Below are positions 56,002 through 64,000 of a stretch of DNA of 64,000 nucleotides, piece after piece. A model generated the notes under the pieces. It searched no databases and was not told where the DNA came from. It saw nothing but the letters and a program-made list of their open reading frames with translations. Both the position numbers and the translations under genes were made by a program. The stretch is taken from assembly GCF_004114935.1 (NCBI RefSeq), contig NZ_CP022221.1, positions 2,687,001 to 2,751,000 on the forward strand, given 5' to 3'. Position 1 is the stretch's first letter, and each line of letters opens with the position of its first letter. The DNA is from Bradyrhizobium zhanjiangense (lineage in GTDB: Bacteria; Pseudomonadota; Alphaproteobacteria; Rhizobiales; Xanthobacteraceae).

Positions 56002-57741
56002 ATGACCTTTTTCGGTCGATTACGAAGTGAGAGCCCGCGGCATTACCGGTGTCGATGGAGCATCGCCCGAGGCCGCCGCGCAGGCGCAATTTTCCGTTTT
56101 TCGCTCTTCGTCATTGCGATGGCGCGGGCCTTCCTCTACTGCGCCGTGGCGAAAGCCGATATCCTGGATGATACAACCTTGAAGGCGATCCGCGGTCCCG
56201 TGGTCGTTCGGATCGAGAACGCGCAGGGCGCCGTAAAGGGATTTGGTGTCGTAATCAACCCCCAAGGCCATGTGCTTACCGCTGCGCATGTCATCGAGGG
56301 GCTGCCCGCCGACGCTGTACGTGGGCGTCTTGGACCATGGGACCAGAGTGAATCCGTTCCGTTGACTTTGATCGACAAGAATGCGGACAAGAGAGTCGAT
56401 CTCGCGCTGTTGCAGGTCAAAGGGCCACTCGGCGGTGTGGCACCGGAAAACATCCCCGAGCTTGTCACGAGCTTCAGCCCGACCACCGATGTTCTGAGGG
56501 TGCTGACGGACTCTATTGGACTTGAGAAGACGCTCGTTTGCCTCGATGCCCGCATCTCTGCGGGTAAGGAGGATGTTCTGGAGGTGAAGGCGGCAATCAA
56601 CGCGGGCGTTAGCGGCTCCCCTTTATTCGACCGTTCCGGAAACCTCATAGGAATCGTCGTGCAAGGCATTGCGAATCAACAAACGGGCTACATACGCCCA
56701 GCCGCCACCATCAAAGAATGGCTCAATGGCAAGGAAGTCAAATTCACAGAAGTTCCACCCGCCCCGGTCAGGATCGATGTCTTTTTTTCTCGTCAGACCT
56801 TAGCGCCAGAGGCGAATAATAGACTCTCCGATATAATCGTCCCACTCACGCAGGCCATCAACAAAGACGTTAGAGGCAAGCTGAATCCAGCACCGCAGGT
56901 GTTCGACGACAGCAAGGCAAGGGAAAAATGGGGCGACGTAGGAGAAGCGCTCTTCAAGGATCAGTCGTTACCTGCCCAGCAAAAGGAGCAGAAGGTAAAG
57001 GAGCTCCTGAAAGATCCAGAATATTTGGCGTGGCTTCGAAAGCTGAACTTCAGCCGGCTATATCTGTTGATCATCCGCGTGGAACTGGACGGAAATTACT
57101 TCACGTTGAAGCCGGCGCTGCTTATGATCACTCAACACGGTCAGCGCGTTGACGTCCAATATTTTGTAGATCCCAAAGCCCGATACAAAACCTATCCGCC
57201 GCGAGACCTCAGCCCCAACGAGTCTTTTCCGGCCCTGCAGGATTCGCTTGCCGTAGAGCTAATGCACACCATCATCCGCAAGGAACCAAGCCTTGCCAAG
57301 AATAATCAGGTGCTCGCCGATTGCATAAAATTTCCAGGCCTCGACTTCACCAAGTACGATTGGTTTTACGGAGCTCCCGATAGCCTTGCAGCCCAGCTGC
57401 AAATCACGTTCGAAGAGAAGCCGGACGAAGGTCGGGTCAACTTCATGTCCGCTAACGAGAAGATCTGCAGAGAGGCTCAGTCGCGGAAAGTCGATCGCTT
57501 CGCTTGGCCCGATCATCTCGCCGAGTATGTTATCGGTGTTTCGATCGGTGCAAATTCCGTCAATTGGCAGGCTGGTCATCCGTGGGATGAACAGGATGAT
57601 TTTCTCAGGGAAGCCGTCGACAGGGCTGGGGCGAATCCAGAAGCCAGGGACGGGTTTGGACAGATCGCGAAAGCGTTGGCGACCGCAATAAATGGTGAGT
57701 GGAGTAAACTTCGAAGCGGCGCGAAGCGAGGGGCAAAGTAG
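56002..57741 (+). CDS. exported trypsin-like serine protease (S1C/Trypsin_2) with a large unknown C-domain
   Basis: 579 residues. An Arg-rich N-terminus is followed by a membrane/signal segment (FRFSLFVIAMARAFLYCAVAKA). Protease domain about 60-250: His in VLTAAHVIEG, Asp in RVDLALLQV, Ser in AGVSGSPLF (GxSGSP rather than the DegP GNSGGP). No PDZ domain follows; instead about 330 residues of unrecognised sequence. Starts 16 nt after the subtilase gene. A protease with a private C-domain suggests a dedicated target. Confidence 0.8.
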   Translation: MTFFGRLRSESPRHYRCRWSIARGRRAGAIFRFSLFVIAMARAFLYCAVAKADILDDTTLKAIRGPVVVRIENAQGAVKGFGVVINPQGHVLTAAHVIEGLPADAVRGRLGPWDQSESVPLTLIDKNADKRVDLALLQVKGPLGGVAPENIPELVTSFSPTTDVLRVLTDSIGLEKTLVCLDARISAGKEDVLEVKAAINAGVSGSPLFDRSGNLIGIVVQGIANQQTGYIRPAATIKEWLNGKEVKFTEVPPAPVRIDVFFSRQTLAPEANNRLSDIIVPLTQAINKDVRGKLNPAPQVFDDSKAREKWGDVGEALFKDQSLPAQQKEQKVKELLKDPEYLAWLRKLNFSRLYLLIIRVELDGNYFTLKPALLMITQHGQRVDVQYFVDPKARYKTYPPRDLSPNESFPALQDSLAVELMHTIIRKEPSLAKNNQVLADCIKFPGLDFTKYDWFYGAPDSLAAQLQITFEEKPDEGRVNFMSANEKICREAQSRKVDRFAWPDHLAEYVIGVSIGANSVNWQAGHPWDEQDDFLREAVDRAGANPEARDGFGQIAKALATAINGEWSKLRSGAKRGAK

Positions 57742-57764
57742 CTGCGCGAGATACAGAGGAAAAC

Positions 57765-59837
57765 ATGATCTTGTTTCGAAGCCTTGCTGTAGCCGTCGCC
57801 CTGCCAATTCTTTTCGTGCTGGAAGCTTCCGACGCCTCCGCACAATCGAAGAATCCAGCCGGCGCCTCCATTTCCAAACTTGTTGTCATCGAGGATCCCC
57901 TCATCCTTGATTCACGTCTCTCCGACAAAGGCGTCACGCCTCAGACGGTCGCCGAGGTGTTGAGGTTTATACTATCGGCAAACCCCGATACGGTCGCAAC
58001 GATCGGCCGCGCCCCTCCGCAAGCTGCGCCAAGCACGTTATTTCTTGCGAGCAAGATAGATCGCCTCGGAGAAGCAACGGTGTGGACGGGCTTCGCCCGC
58101 ACATCGACATCGAGTCCTCTGCGACTTGGTCCGGTGGCGATCCTGTACGAGAACGGTTTACGGTTTGGTTCGCTGAATGAGATTTCCGAGCTCGTCCGCG
58201 CTCAGTTCACGAACTCGCTGAGCGACGGCACCTCGGCCGGCTTGTCGCTCGGCTGTGTAAAGAGCACGGGTCAACTGGGGCCTCGGCTCCAGCAGGATAT
58301 TTTCTATAGATTCCAGTCTCGCCTTGTAACCGTTCCGGGAGTGCATTGGCAGGACCTTGCGTCTGACTTCTGCTCGGATGAGGCGCAGGAGCAGTTCCAA
58401 AACCAATGGCGCATCGATGGACGTATCGCAGCGGACGAGGCCGGGATCTCGATTGAACCGCAGTTATCAAGACTGGCGCTACGCATTCCGCTGGTAGCTT
58501 ATCGCGGCACATCAAGCACATTCCGTGACGATCAGGGCGAATATTATGATTTGCTCACGCGCGGTGTCAGCGCCATTATCAACCAGTATCCTGCAGATAT
58601 CGTCGAGATCGCATCTAGCTCCAGGGACGCCGGGATAGAGGTGCAGTCCGAGCAGGGCCTGAGATTCTTGGGAGGGAATGTCCCCCATCTTGCCTTGCGA
58701 TTTCTGCAGCGCGCCGCGACCGGCAATCCCAATCTTAATTATGAGCTAGGCACAGCATTTCAGAGCCTGACCGCCCCCCGGCAGGCCGAAAGAGCCTTTA
58801 GAATGGCTATCGCGGGCAATCCCGCGCACGGCCTCGCGCATCGGGACCTTGGGGAGATTCTCTTCAAACAAGAAAAGTATGAGGAGGCTGCCAAGGAGTT
58901 TGAGCGCGCCGGCACTACCTCCGGAGCAGCAGAAACATACGCCCAACTCCTGTATTCCCAGGGCCGTCGCGCAGAGGCCCGGGAGAAGGCGGTCTCAGCA
59001 CTCAAGCGAGGCGAACGATCAACGGACCTTCAGTTGCTGCTCGCTCGGCTCGATATTGGTGAGAACAAGCTGACAGATGCCGTCGAGCGTCTTTCGACGC
59101 AATTGGCGGAGAGCCATGATGGTGATGGTGATCGTGATCGCATCGTCAAGCTACTCAAAGAAGCTGCAGCCACCGCGTTGACGAGGGGCGATCTTCCCAC
59201 CTCTGAAAAAGCACTCGATGCGCTCATCGAGAGAGCGCCAGATCCTGAGGTCTATCTTGTCCGCGGTCGCGTCGCATTAGCGAAGTCCAAGAACAATAGC
59301 TTTGGCAGCACAAAAGAAGCCGTTCTGCTCTTTACCAAGGCGCTCGAGACGAAGAAGGACAAGAATATCGAAAATCCGGAGCTCGATCTCGTCGTCCTTG
59401 AACTCGCGGAGGCCCTGTTTTTGGACGGCCAGTACGTTCAGGCCGCTGCGAAAGCTGCCAGCTTTTTCTCAACTGAATACTCGAGAGGACAGGAGGAGCC
59501 GAGACCGGACAGCAAAGCAACAACATATCGCTACATACCGGTAGCCGCTCTCCTCCAGCTGTCAGGCCAACAAGTTACCAGGTCAAGCCCCGTCGAGAAC
59601 GCCCTCGAGGCGTTGCAGCGTTCGCTCGGCAAATCGCCCAAGAAACCGGAGCTTATCGTATGGGTTACAGGCCCAAACGGTCGGGAGCCCGTTACAGTCG
59701 CGCAATGGTCTTTCGCGACGTTGAGGCTCTACGTTTGCACGCAACTTGGCAGCAAAAAGCGGGACGAAGTCGCGCAGCTGATAGATCGCTTCGAAGAGGA
59801 GACAGGCTTGGAGAAAACGTCCTGTCCGACGCGCTAG
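57765..59837 (+). CDS. exported TPR-repeat protein
   Basis: 690 residues with signal peptide (ILFRSLAVAVALPILFVLEASDASAQ). The N-terminal 310 residues are unrecognised. TPR-type repeats start about residue 325 (NLNYELGTAFQSLTAPRQAERAFRMAIAGNPAHGLAHRDLGEILFKQEKYEEAAKEFERAG) and run to about 600. The C-terminus has two cysteines. It starts 23 nt after the S1C protease gene and is likely a scaffold or sensor for the two proteases. Confidence 0.8.
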   Translation: MILFRSLAVAVALPILFVLEASDASAQSKNPAGASISKLVVIEDPLILDSRLSDKGVTPQTVAEVLRFILSANPDTVATIGRAPPQAAPSTLFLASKIDRLGEATVWTGFARTSTSSPLRLGPVAILYENGLRFGSLNEISELVRAQFTNSLSDGTSAGLSLGCVKSTGQLGPRLQQDIFYRFQSRLVTVPGVHWQDLASDFCSDEAQEQFQNQWRIDGRIAADEAGISIEPQLSRLALRIPLVAYRGTSSTFRDDQGEYYDLLTRGVSAIINQYPADIVEIASSSRDAGIEVQSEQGLRFLGGNVPHLALRFLQRAATGNPNLNYELGTAFQSLTAPRQAERAFRMAIAGNPAHGLAHRDLGEILFKQEKYEEAAKEFERAGTTSGAAETYAQLLYSQGRRAEAREKAVSALKRGERSTDLQLLLARLDIGENKLTDAVERLSTQLAESHDGDGDRDRIVKLLKEAAATALTRGDLPTSEKALDALIERAPDPEVYLVRGRVALAKSKNNSFGSTKEAVLLFTKALETKKDKNIENPELDLVVLELAEALFLDGQYVQAAAKAASFFSTEYSRGQEEPRPDSKATTYRYIPVAALLQLSGQQVTRSSPVENALEALQRSLGKSPKKPELIVWVTGPNGREPVTVAQWSFATLRLYVCTQLGSKKRDEVAQLIDRFEEETGLEKTSCPTR

Positions 59838-59954
59838 TCAGCAGCCGGAGCCGCCACCGCAAGTCGAGTTTCCGGCGTTAGCTGGGACGCTTGCCGCAGA
59901 AACCGCCGCCGCGGCCAGGAATAAAGCCGTGATCGTCAAATAGATCGTCTTCAT
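59838..59954 (-). CDS. 38-residue secreted peptide ending in CGGGSGC
   Basis: ATG at 59954, with GAGGA seven nt upstream, stop TGA at 59838-59840. The first about 27 residues are a textbook signal peptide (KTIYLTITALFLAAAAVSA then ASVPANA), leaving about 11 residues whose end is TCGGGSGC. The two cysteines with Gly/Ser between could form a small disulfide loop or a modified thioether. The stop abuts that of the TPR gene with no gap, convergently. Too small for domain calls; the ribosome site, signal and perfect frame make it a likely real gene. Confidence 0.6.
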   Translation of the reverse strand: MKTIYLTITALFLAAAAVSAASVPANAGNSTCGGGSGC

Positions 59955-60412
59955 AGCTAAATCCTCGGAAAGCTTTCGTCACTTTAGACCTTGCGTTGTT
60001 AACAGGCAATAAGCACTCGCTCGGGAAGAAGCACGCGCCTACGTCCATGTGTGATTCATATCACTCAAAACGTCGGTGTTGTTAACAAGCTGTAAATCCG
60101 AGTGCTCGCCCGAAAATGCCGAAAGTCTTGAGTCTGCAAACCTGCTAGGTCTGGAACCTTGAAGTTCGCTGACGTCGCAGTCTTACCGGGCGGCGCTCGT
60201 GTCGACCCTGCTCATATCGCCGACCCACACGCCTGCAAGGACAGCGAGACTACGCCTGGAAGAGCGGCTTGGAACAATCTGACATGACGATGCTCGGCTC
60301 ACTTCGTCAGGACGGCCTTCGCGCCCCCTTCAGGGTCTCGCCGATCCTCTCGGAATCGTCGCCAAGAAAGCGGACCGACGCGAGACCCTCCAATTTCTCA
60401 TATTCCTCCGGC
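59955..60412. other. gene-poor stretch
   Basis: AT-richer leader of the small peptide gene, then sequence without a supported gene. A second frame of the toxin region (60307-60504 minus, acidic, EPEPEEYEKLEG) is open but unrecognised. Confidence 0.3.
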
Positions 60413-60757
60413 TCAGGCTCGGTCTTGGCCTCGCTGCCCGCAGGACGCGTCCCGGCTGAGTTCGTGCCGTCGAAGGACTGAACGGGAACATCGCTTCGCG
60501 GCACGCCGCAGTCCTGGACGACGCATTCGCAGTCTCGCTTTGCTGTTTTTATAGATGAGACACCAATCGCCTTGCACGTGGCAGCCGCGATAGCTCTCCC
60601 AAGGCCCCTTTAACGGGTGGTCATCGTCAATCGGCAAGAGAGGAGTTCCGGACCGGAGCTTGTTCACAATGGCGACAAGCTTGTCGATCCGGTAACCCCG
60701 GCTCTTAATCCGCTTAAGATCTTTCTTGTATTGGGTTGTGAGTCGGAGGGGCTTCAT
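60413..60757 (-). CDS. YafQ/RelE-family toxin with abnormal C-terminus
   Basis: 114 residues against about 92 for YafQ. Residues 1-72 match well: DDHPLKGPWESYRGCHVQGDWCLIYK, with the His and Asp of the ribosome-dependent mRNA interferase. The expected end (RTGTHxxLF with the catalytic His) is replaced by MRRPGLRRAAKRC and a 30-residue basic tail, and no other frame restores it. It is probably a C-terminally altered, perhaps inactive, toxin. It begins 12 nt after the antitoxin gene. Confidence 0.7.
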   Translation of the reverse strand: MKPLRLTTQYKKDLKRIKSRGYRIDKLVAIVNKLRSGTPLLPIDDDHPLKGPWESYRGCHVQGDWCLIYKNSKARLRMRRPGLRRAAKRCSRSVLRRHELSRDASCGQRGQDRA

Positions 60758-60769
60758 CCCCTCCTAGTA

Positions 60770-61036
60770 TCACTTTTCGCTGAGGATATCCTCAAACAGG
60801 TCCTCAGTTGTCCCCTGAACAACTTCGCCGCCGCCCGACTCTGCTTCCTGTAGGGCCGCTAGTGTTACCGCGTTAGGAACGCAGACATCAAAGGGAAGTC
60901 CTTTCCGAAAGACGACCTGACGATAGAACATACCAATGGCGTCAGTAGCAGTTAGCCCAATGGCGGCGAATACTTTCTCCGCCTTCGCCTTAATCGCGGG
61001 TTCAATCCGAGCGTTGATTGTTGCTGTCTTTGCCAT
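60770..61036 (-). CDS. RelB/DinJ-family antitoxin
   Basis: 88 residues from ATG 61036 (MAKTATINARIEPAIKAKAEKVFAAIGLTATDAIGMFYRQVV), the standard ribbon-helix-helix start of DinJ; a further ten upstream codons are open. The C-terminal half should wrap the toxin. It probably represses its own promoter through the palindromes just upstream. Confidence 0.85.
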   Translation of the reverse strand: MAKTATINARIEPAIKAKAEKVFAAIGLTATDAIGMFYRQVVFRKGLPFDVCVPNAVTLAALQEAESGGGEVVQGTTEDLFEDILSEK

Positions 61037-61040
61037 ATGT

Positions 61041-61090
61041 CCACCTGTCCAGGTGGTGCGATCCATAGCGATGGTTATTGCTATGGTCGC
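61041..61090. promoter_or_regulatory. toxin-antitoxin operator palindromes
   Basis: Two inverted repeats directly before the antitoxin start: CCACCT-GTCC-AGGTGG (61041-61056) and CCATAGC-N10-GCTATGG (61063-61086), the second extended by GCGA/TCGC. Ribbon-helix-helix antitoxins bind such sites to autoregulate. Confidence 0.6.
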
Positions 61091-61276
61091 ACATTCTCCG
61101 ATGTGAGTTCAATGTAATCACGAACGCAGTACGCGCGCAATAAGTTCGTATGGAACAACGAAAATTTAGTTAACGAAATTATGTGATCTTGAACAAAGAC
61201 TTAGCTCAAACGCAGGGGGGCTGAACGGGCCGATTCGGCCATTTAGCGGGTTGGGTGTGTAAGACGAGCCACACGT

Positions 61277-61590
61277 CTAATCGGGTTTGCCGCCCTCGAT
61301 TACGCGGAAGTTCAGGGTCACTCGAACCGGCCGATTCGGCTCCAAAGGCAGCACTGCATCAATCAAATCCCCAATCGTCCAGACGCGGTCCGCGATGCCC
61401 AGCGCGGTCCGCAACGCCTCATGGACGCGGCAGAGGTTGTAGTGGGACACACGTACAGGCTGAGCGCCGCAGCGTGGTTGGTGAGCTTCTTAGCGTCAAA
61501 TACGGAACGATTGAGCTGGAAAGCAATACCAGAACATACTAAGAACAGATCTTCCGGTTGTATTTTTAAGACCCACCTTCGGCACATCAT
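61277..61590 (-). pseudogene. IS1-like transposase C-terminal remnant
   Basis: The minus strand reads FDAKKLTNHAAALSLYV in one frame and continues, after one frameshift, as NLCRVHEALRTALGIADRVW and a tail RVTLNFRVIEGGK ending at a stop at 61277-61279. The KKLxNHAAxxxLYxxHYNxCRVHxxLR pattern is that of IS1-like transposases common in rhizobia. The element's other end and inverted repeats are not visible. Confidence 0.6.
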
Positions 61591-61613
61591 GCGTTTAGCG
61601 TCGCCATCTCAGC

Positions 61614-63167
61614 ATGAAGTCGGGCCTAGGAGCCGCGTCATTGACCTTGTTCCGCCATTTGCATGACGACGCCTTTTTGGCATTTTCGCGCGATCACAAG
61701 CACCTGTACGCAGCGTGTCTGCTCGATCTACACGAACGCTTCTTTTCAGGCGCGCCGTCGTTCCCGACGCCGCAGCAGGTGGTCCACGCCATCTACGACG
61801 TCATGCGCGCCAACCCCGTCCTCTGGAACGAGGGCGATGATTTCGGCAGCCTGCCGGAAATGATCTCCGCGGGACGCCGCCGGATCCGGAAGGCCGACGT
61901 CGCGCTCGCTTCCGAGAAGGGAGACAAGGCGCTCGGTCTTGCCCGACAACTGTACGCCCGGCTGCTCGCCTGGGGATGGCTTGAAGAGGAGGAATACGGG
62001 CTTCGCGTCACCGTGGACATGGCTATGGGACCGCTGCTCGTGATCCAGCGGCTCGCGAGCCTCAACAAGGATCTCTCGCAGCGATTCGGCGGCTTGATCG
62101 TGCAAATCCGCCTCAACCTGGAGGCCGTCGAAAAACTGAGGCCCGAGATCACCGACCGCAAGCAGCGCGAAGCCGCGCTCGCCGTCCGCGAGGCGCGCAA
62201 TCAGGCCGACCAGTTCACTAAGAGCCTGCGGGCCATTCTGGCCGACCTGAAGCGCGTCCGACGGACCGTCATGGAGTCGAAAACAGTCGCTACCCGGCTG
62301 GAAGCCTTTTTCGAGGAGTTCGTCGAACAGCTCCTGCTGAAGGATTTCGAGTCCATTCTCACCGTCAACCATCCGTACCGCTTCCGCGACGCCATCGTCG
62401 ATCTCGCGCGGAGGATCTCCTACACTCCGGAGACCATGCAGGTCCTTGCCGAGGAGTACACAGCTTCCAGCATGGCAGCCGACATCGAAGACGGTCGAAT
62501 GGCCGCGGCCGACGACTTGCTGGCCATCGAAAGCATCTTCGATCAGATCGGAGAGATGTTCGATAGGATCGAGGCCTTCCGCAGGCAGCTCGAAGCCCGG
62601 GTCCGCAACACCATTAAGTACGCCGAGCGGGGCGGGCAGGGACTAGTCGGCCGGGCCGGCGACCTGGTGCGGCGCCTGGATGCCCTTCTGCGGGACGGCA
62701 GACACCACAGGGCGACAATCGAATGGAGCATCGAGCCGCTGCGGTCCCCCTGGTCGGAGCACCATCAGGCGCCGACCAGGCAGCCGCGCCGTCCCGTCGA
62801 AGCAAGGGAGCTCGCCGAGCCGCCCTCGGACCCGCTGTACGAACTGCGGAAGAAGCTCCGCCTCGAGTACATCGCTCGCATCGCGCCCCGCCCCGAGGAT
62901 GTCAGACGATTTCTCGAGGGCCAGGTACCGCCCTTCGCGACCAGGGAAGCCCGCTTCATGGAAATCGATACCGTGGACGACTTTCTCGCCTTCGATTGCG
63001 CCCGCCGGTATGCGTTGACGGGCGAGGTTCCGGCGCAGGTCGCGGCCGGGTTCGAACTCGAACCGTGCCCCGACACGCCACCACACGACAGCGAATGGCT
63101 TCGGTGTGCGAACTTCGTTGTCAGGCGATCGGGCGCGCTCCCGAAGGCGAGGGCGGCTCATGCTTAG
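61614..63167 (+). CDS. jetA: Wadjet anti-plasmid protein JetA (DUF3375, MukF/kleisin-like)
   Basis: 517 residues, usual for DUF3375. LTLFRHLHDDAFLAFSRDHKHLYAACLLDLHERFFSG is the family opening, followed by long helices (about 150-330), as in the kleisin subunit of MksF/JetA that bridges the SMC heads. Wadjet complexes recognise and cut small circular DNA. It overlaps the jetB start by 8 nt. No ribosome site of note before the ATG. Confidence 0.85.
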   Translation: MKSGLGAASLTLFRHLHDDAFLAFSRDHKHLYAACLLDLHERFFSGAPSFPTPQQVVHAIYDVMRANPVLWNEGDDFGSLPEMISAGRRRIRKADVALASEKGDKALGLARQLYARLLAWGWLEEEEYGLRVTVDMAMGPLLVIQRLASLNKDLSQRFGGLIVQIRLNLEAVEKLRPEITDRKQREAALAVREARNQADQFTKSLRAILADLKRVRRTVMESKTVATRLEAFFEEFVEQLLLKDFESILTVNHPYRFRDAIVDLARRISYTPETMQVLAEEYTASSMAADIEDGRMAAADDLLAIESIFDQIGEMFDRIEAFRRQLEARVRNTIKYAERGGQGLVGRAGDLVRRLDALLRDGRHHRATIEWSIEPLRSPWSEHHQAPTRQPRRPVEARELAEPPSDPLYELRKKLRLEYIARIAPRPEDVRRFLEGQVPPFATREARFMEIDTVDDFLAFDCARRYALTGEVPAQVAAGFELEPCPDTPPHDSEWLRCANFVVRRSGALPKARAAHA

Positions 63168-63798
63168 TGAATTCGAAAACGTCGAGCGCTCCTTCGGCGC
63201 GGAAAAGGCAGCCGACCTCCGCAAGGCGCTGCACTTCCTGCTACGTCGACAGTTCGTGTTCGCGGGAGACCCCCGGACCGGGACAGTCTACAACACGATC
63301 ATGGATGGCCGCTTCCGCGACGTGGTCGACGGCTTCTTCGATAGTTGCGGATACCGCGTCCATCGCGATCCGGAGGCGCAGTGGGCCGGCATCGTCGCGA
63401 TGGACGAGGACGTGCCGCTGCCCCGGATGAAGCTCGACGAAACCATCGTCATGCTGGTGCTGGCTGCATACTGGCAGCAGGAGGTGAACGTCGGAGCAGT
63501 CGAAGACCGGGCCGTCGTAGTGGCCACTTTGAACGACCTGTTCGATCGCTACCGCGAGATGGCGCAACACGGCGGCGGAGGCGCGATCTCGCCCGCCCGC
63601 TTCCGGGACATCCTGCGCGAGGCCGCCCAACGCAGTTTGGTCGAGATCGGTGATTTTGACGACGAGCAGCAGGACTGCGAGATCAGGATCCGTCCGATGA
63701 TCAAGCTGATCAGTGGCGGCGATGCCCTCCAACGGCTTGAGCGCTACGTCCGTAGCGAGGAGGCGCGGTTTCCGCAGCCCGCAGGAGACGAGGCATGA
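63160..63798 (+). CDS. jetB: Wadjet protein JetB (DUF4194, MukE-like)
   Basis: 212 residues from ATG 63160, inside the jetA end; the frame opens earlier, at 63106. ALHFLLRRQFVFAGDPRTGTVYNTIMDGRFRDVVDGFFDSCGYRVHRDPEAQWAGIV is the DUF4194 winged-helix core. Binds JetA in the condensin-like complex. Its stop overlaps the jetC start (ATGA). Confidence 0.85.
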   Translation: MLSEFENVERSFGAEKAADLRKALHFLLRRQFVFAGDPRTGTVYNTIMDGRFRDVVDGFFDSCGYRVHRDPEAQWAGIVAMDEDVPLPRMKLDETIVMLVLAAYWQQEVNVGAVEDRAVVVATLNDLFDRYREMAQHGGGGAISPARFRDILREAAQRSLVEIGDFDDEQQDCEIRIRPMIKLISGGDALQRLERYVRSEEARFPQPAGDEA

Positions 63799-64000
63799 TG
63801 GAGCTACGCCACCTGACGATGGTGAACTGGCACCTGTTCGACGTCGCCGACATCGACGTGACAGGACACGTCGGGGTCCTGGGCGAGAACCGGTCCGGCA
63901 AATCCACAATCCTCGACATGGCACAGGTCGTTCTCACCGGCGGGAGCCGGCGGTTCTTGCGCCTGAATGCGGTCGCCGGCGATAGCGGAAAATCGCGCAG
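63795..64000 (+). CDS. jetC: Wadjet SMC-like ATPase JetC (N-terminal 68 codons, cut by window edge)
   Basis: Starts at ATG 63795 (or 63798), overlapping the jetB stop. MELRHLTMVNWHLFDVADIDVTGHVGVLGENRSGKSTILDMAQVVL shows the MukB/JetC N-terminal ATP-binding head with Walker A GENRSGKST. The coiled coil, C-terminal head and the nuclease gene jetD should follow beyond 64000. Confidence 0.85.
   Translation, partial: MMELRHLTMVNWHLFDVADIDVTGHVGVLGENRSGKSTILDMAQVVLTGGSRRFLRLNAVAGDSGKSR

Noticed and set aside
1..64000. CRISPR arrays, rRNA, tRNA genes, nod, nif or fix genes
   Set aside because: None found by reading; no regularly spaced repeats and no recognisable family members.

Overview
The window looks like accessory DNA from an alphaproteobacterial rhizobium, most likely Bradyrhizobium or a close relative. 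This is an inference from gene content and insertion-sequence style; there is no rRNA or other taxonomic marker. Roughly 0-40 kb is loosely packed: isolated metabolic genes, two copies of one IS5/IS427-type element, one IS3/IS407-type element, decayed IS3, AhpD and IS1-like remnants, and many gene-free stretches of 0.4-1.4 kb. That texture, and two -24/-12 (sigma-54-like) promoters, fit a symbiosis-island-like region. No nod, nif or fix gene was recognised.

Layout. 0-11 kb: 5'-truncated alpha-oxoamine synthase-like PLP enzyme, IS427 copy 1, an orphan EctB-type diaminobutyrate aminotransferase, an IS3 element, a possible GNAT protein, an IS3 relic, an SDR, an AhpD homologue lacking one redox cysteine, and a SAM methyltransferase. 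12-20 kb: a catabolic set with a beta-keto acid cleavage enzyme (BKACE), an SDR, a double-domain CaiB/BaiF CoA-transferase and a SelA-like PLP enzyme. 20.3-21.1 kb: IS427 copy 2, ending 20 bp before an MFS transporter gene.

23-38 kb: a candidate phosphonate-related cluster. It contains PEP mutase, a PntC/Fom1-like nucleotidyltransferase, a CDP-alcohol phosphatidyltransferase, a formyltransferase-fold enzyme, an asparagine-synthetase-like amide ligase, an NPP/alkaline-phosphatase-superfamily hydrolase and a PhnF-like GntR regulator. A complete Dpp/Opp-type peptide importer operon ends in a C39-like cysteine peptidase. No phosphonopyruvate decarboxylase is visible. A LuxR-type HTH-only protein follows, behind a sigma-54-like promoter and a 14-bp palindrome.

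40-47 kb is more housekeeping-like: trehalose-6-phosphate synthase, an exported prolyl oligopeptidase, a cold-shock protein and a MATE pseudogene. 47.7-60 kb is a tight block in which nearly every protein has an export signal: an M23 peptidase, a GH25 lysozyme, a C14 caspase-like protease, an S8 subtilase, an S1C trypsin-like protease, a TPR protein, unknown secreted proteins, and a 38-residue secreted peptide ending CGGGSGC. I know no named system with this composition, and it is the best candidate for something undescribed.

60.4-64 kb is a defence-type end: a DinJ/YafQ-like toxin-antitoxin pair with palindromic operators, an IS1-like transposase relic, and the start of a Wadjet (JetABC) anti-plasmid SMC operon cut by the window edge.
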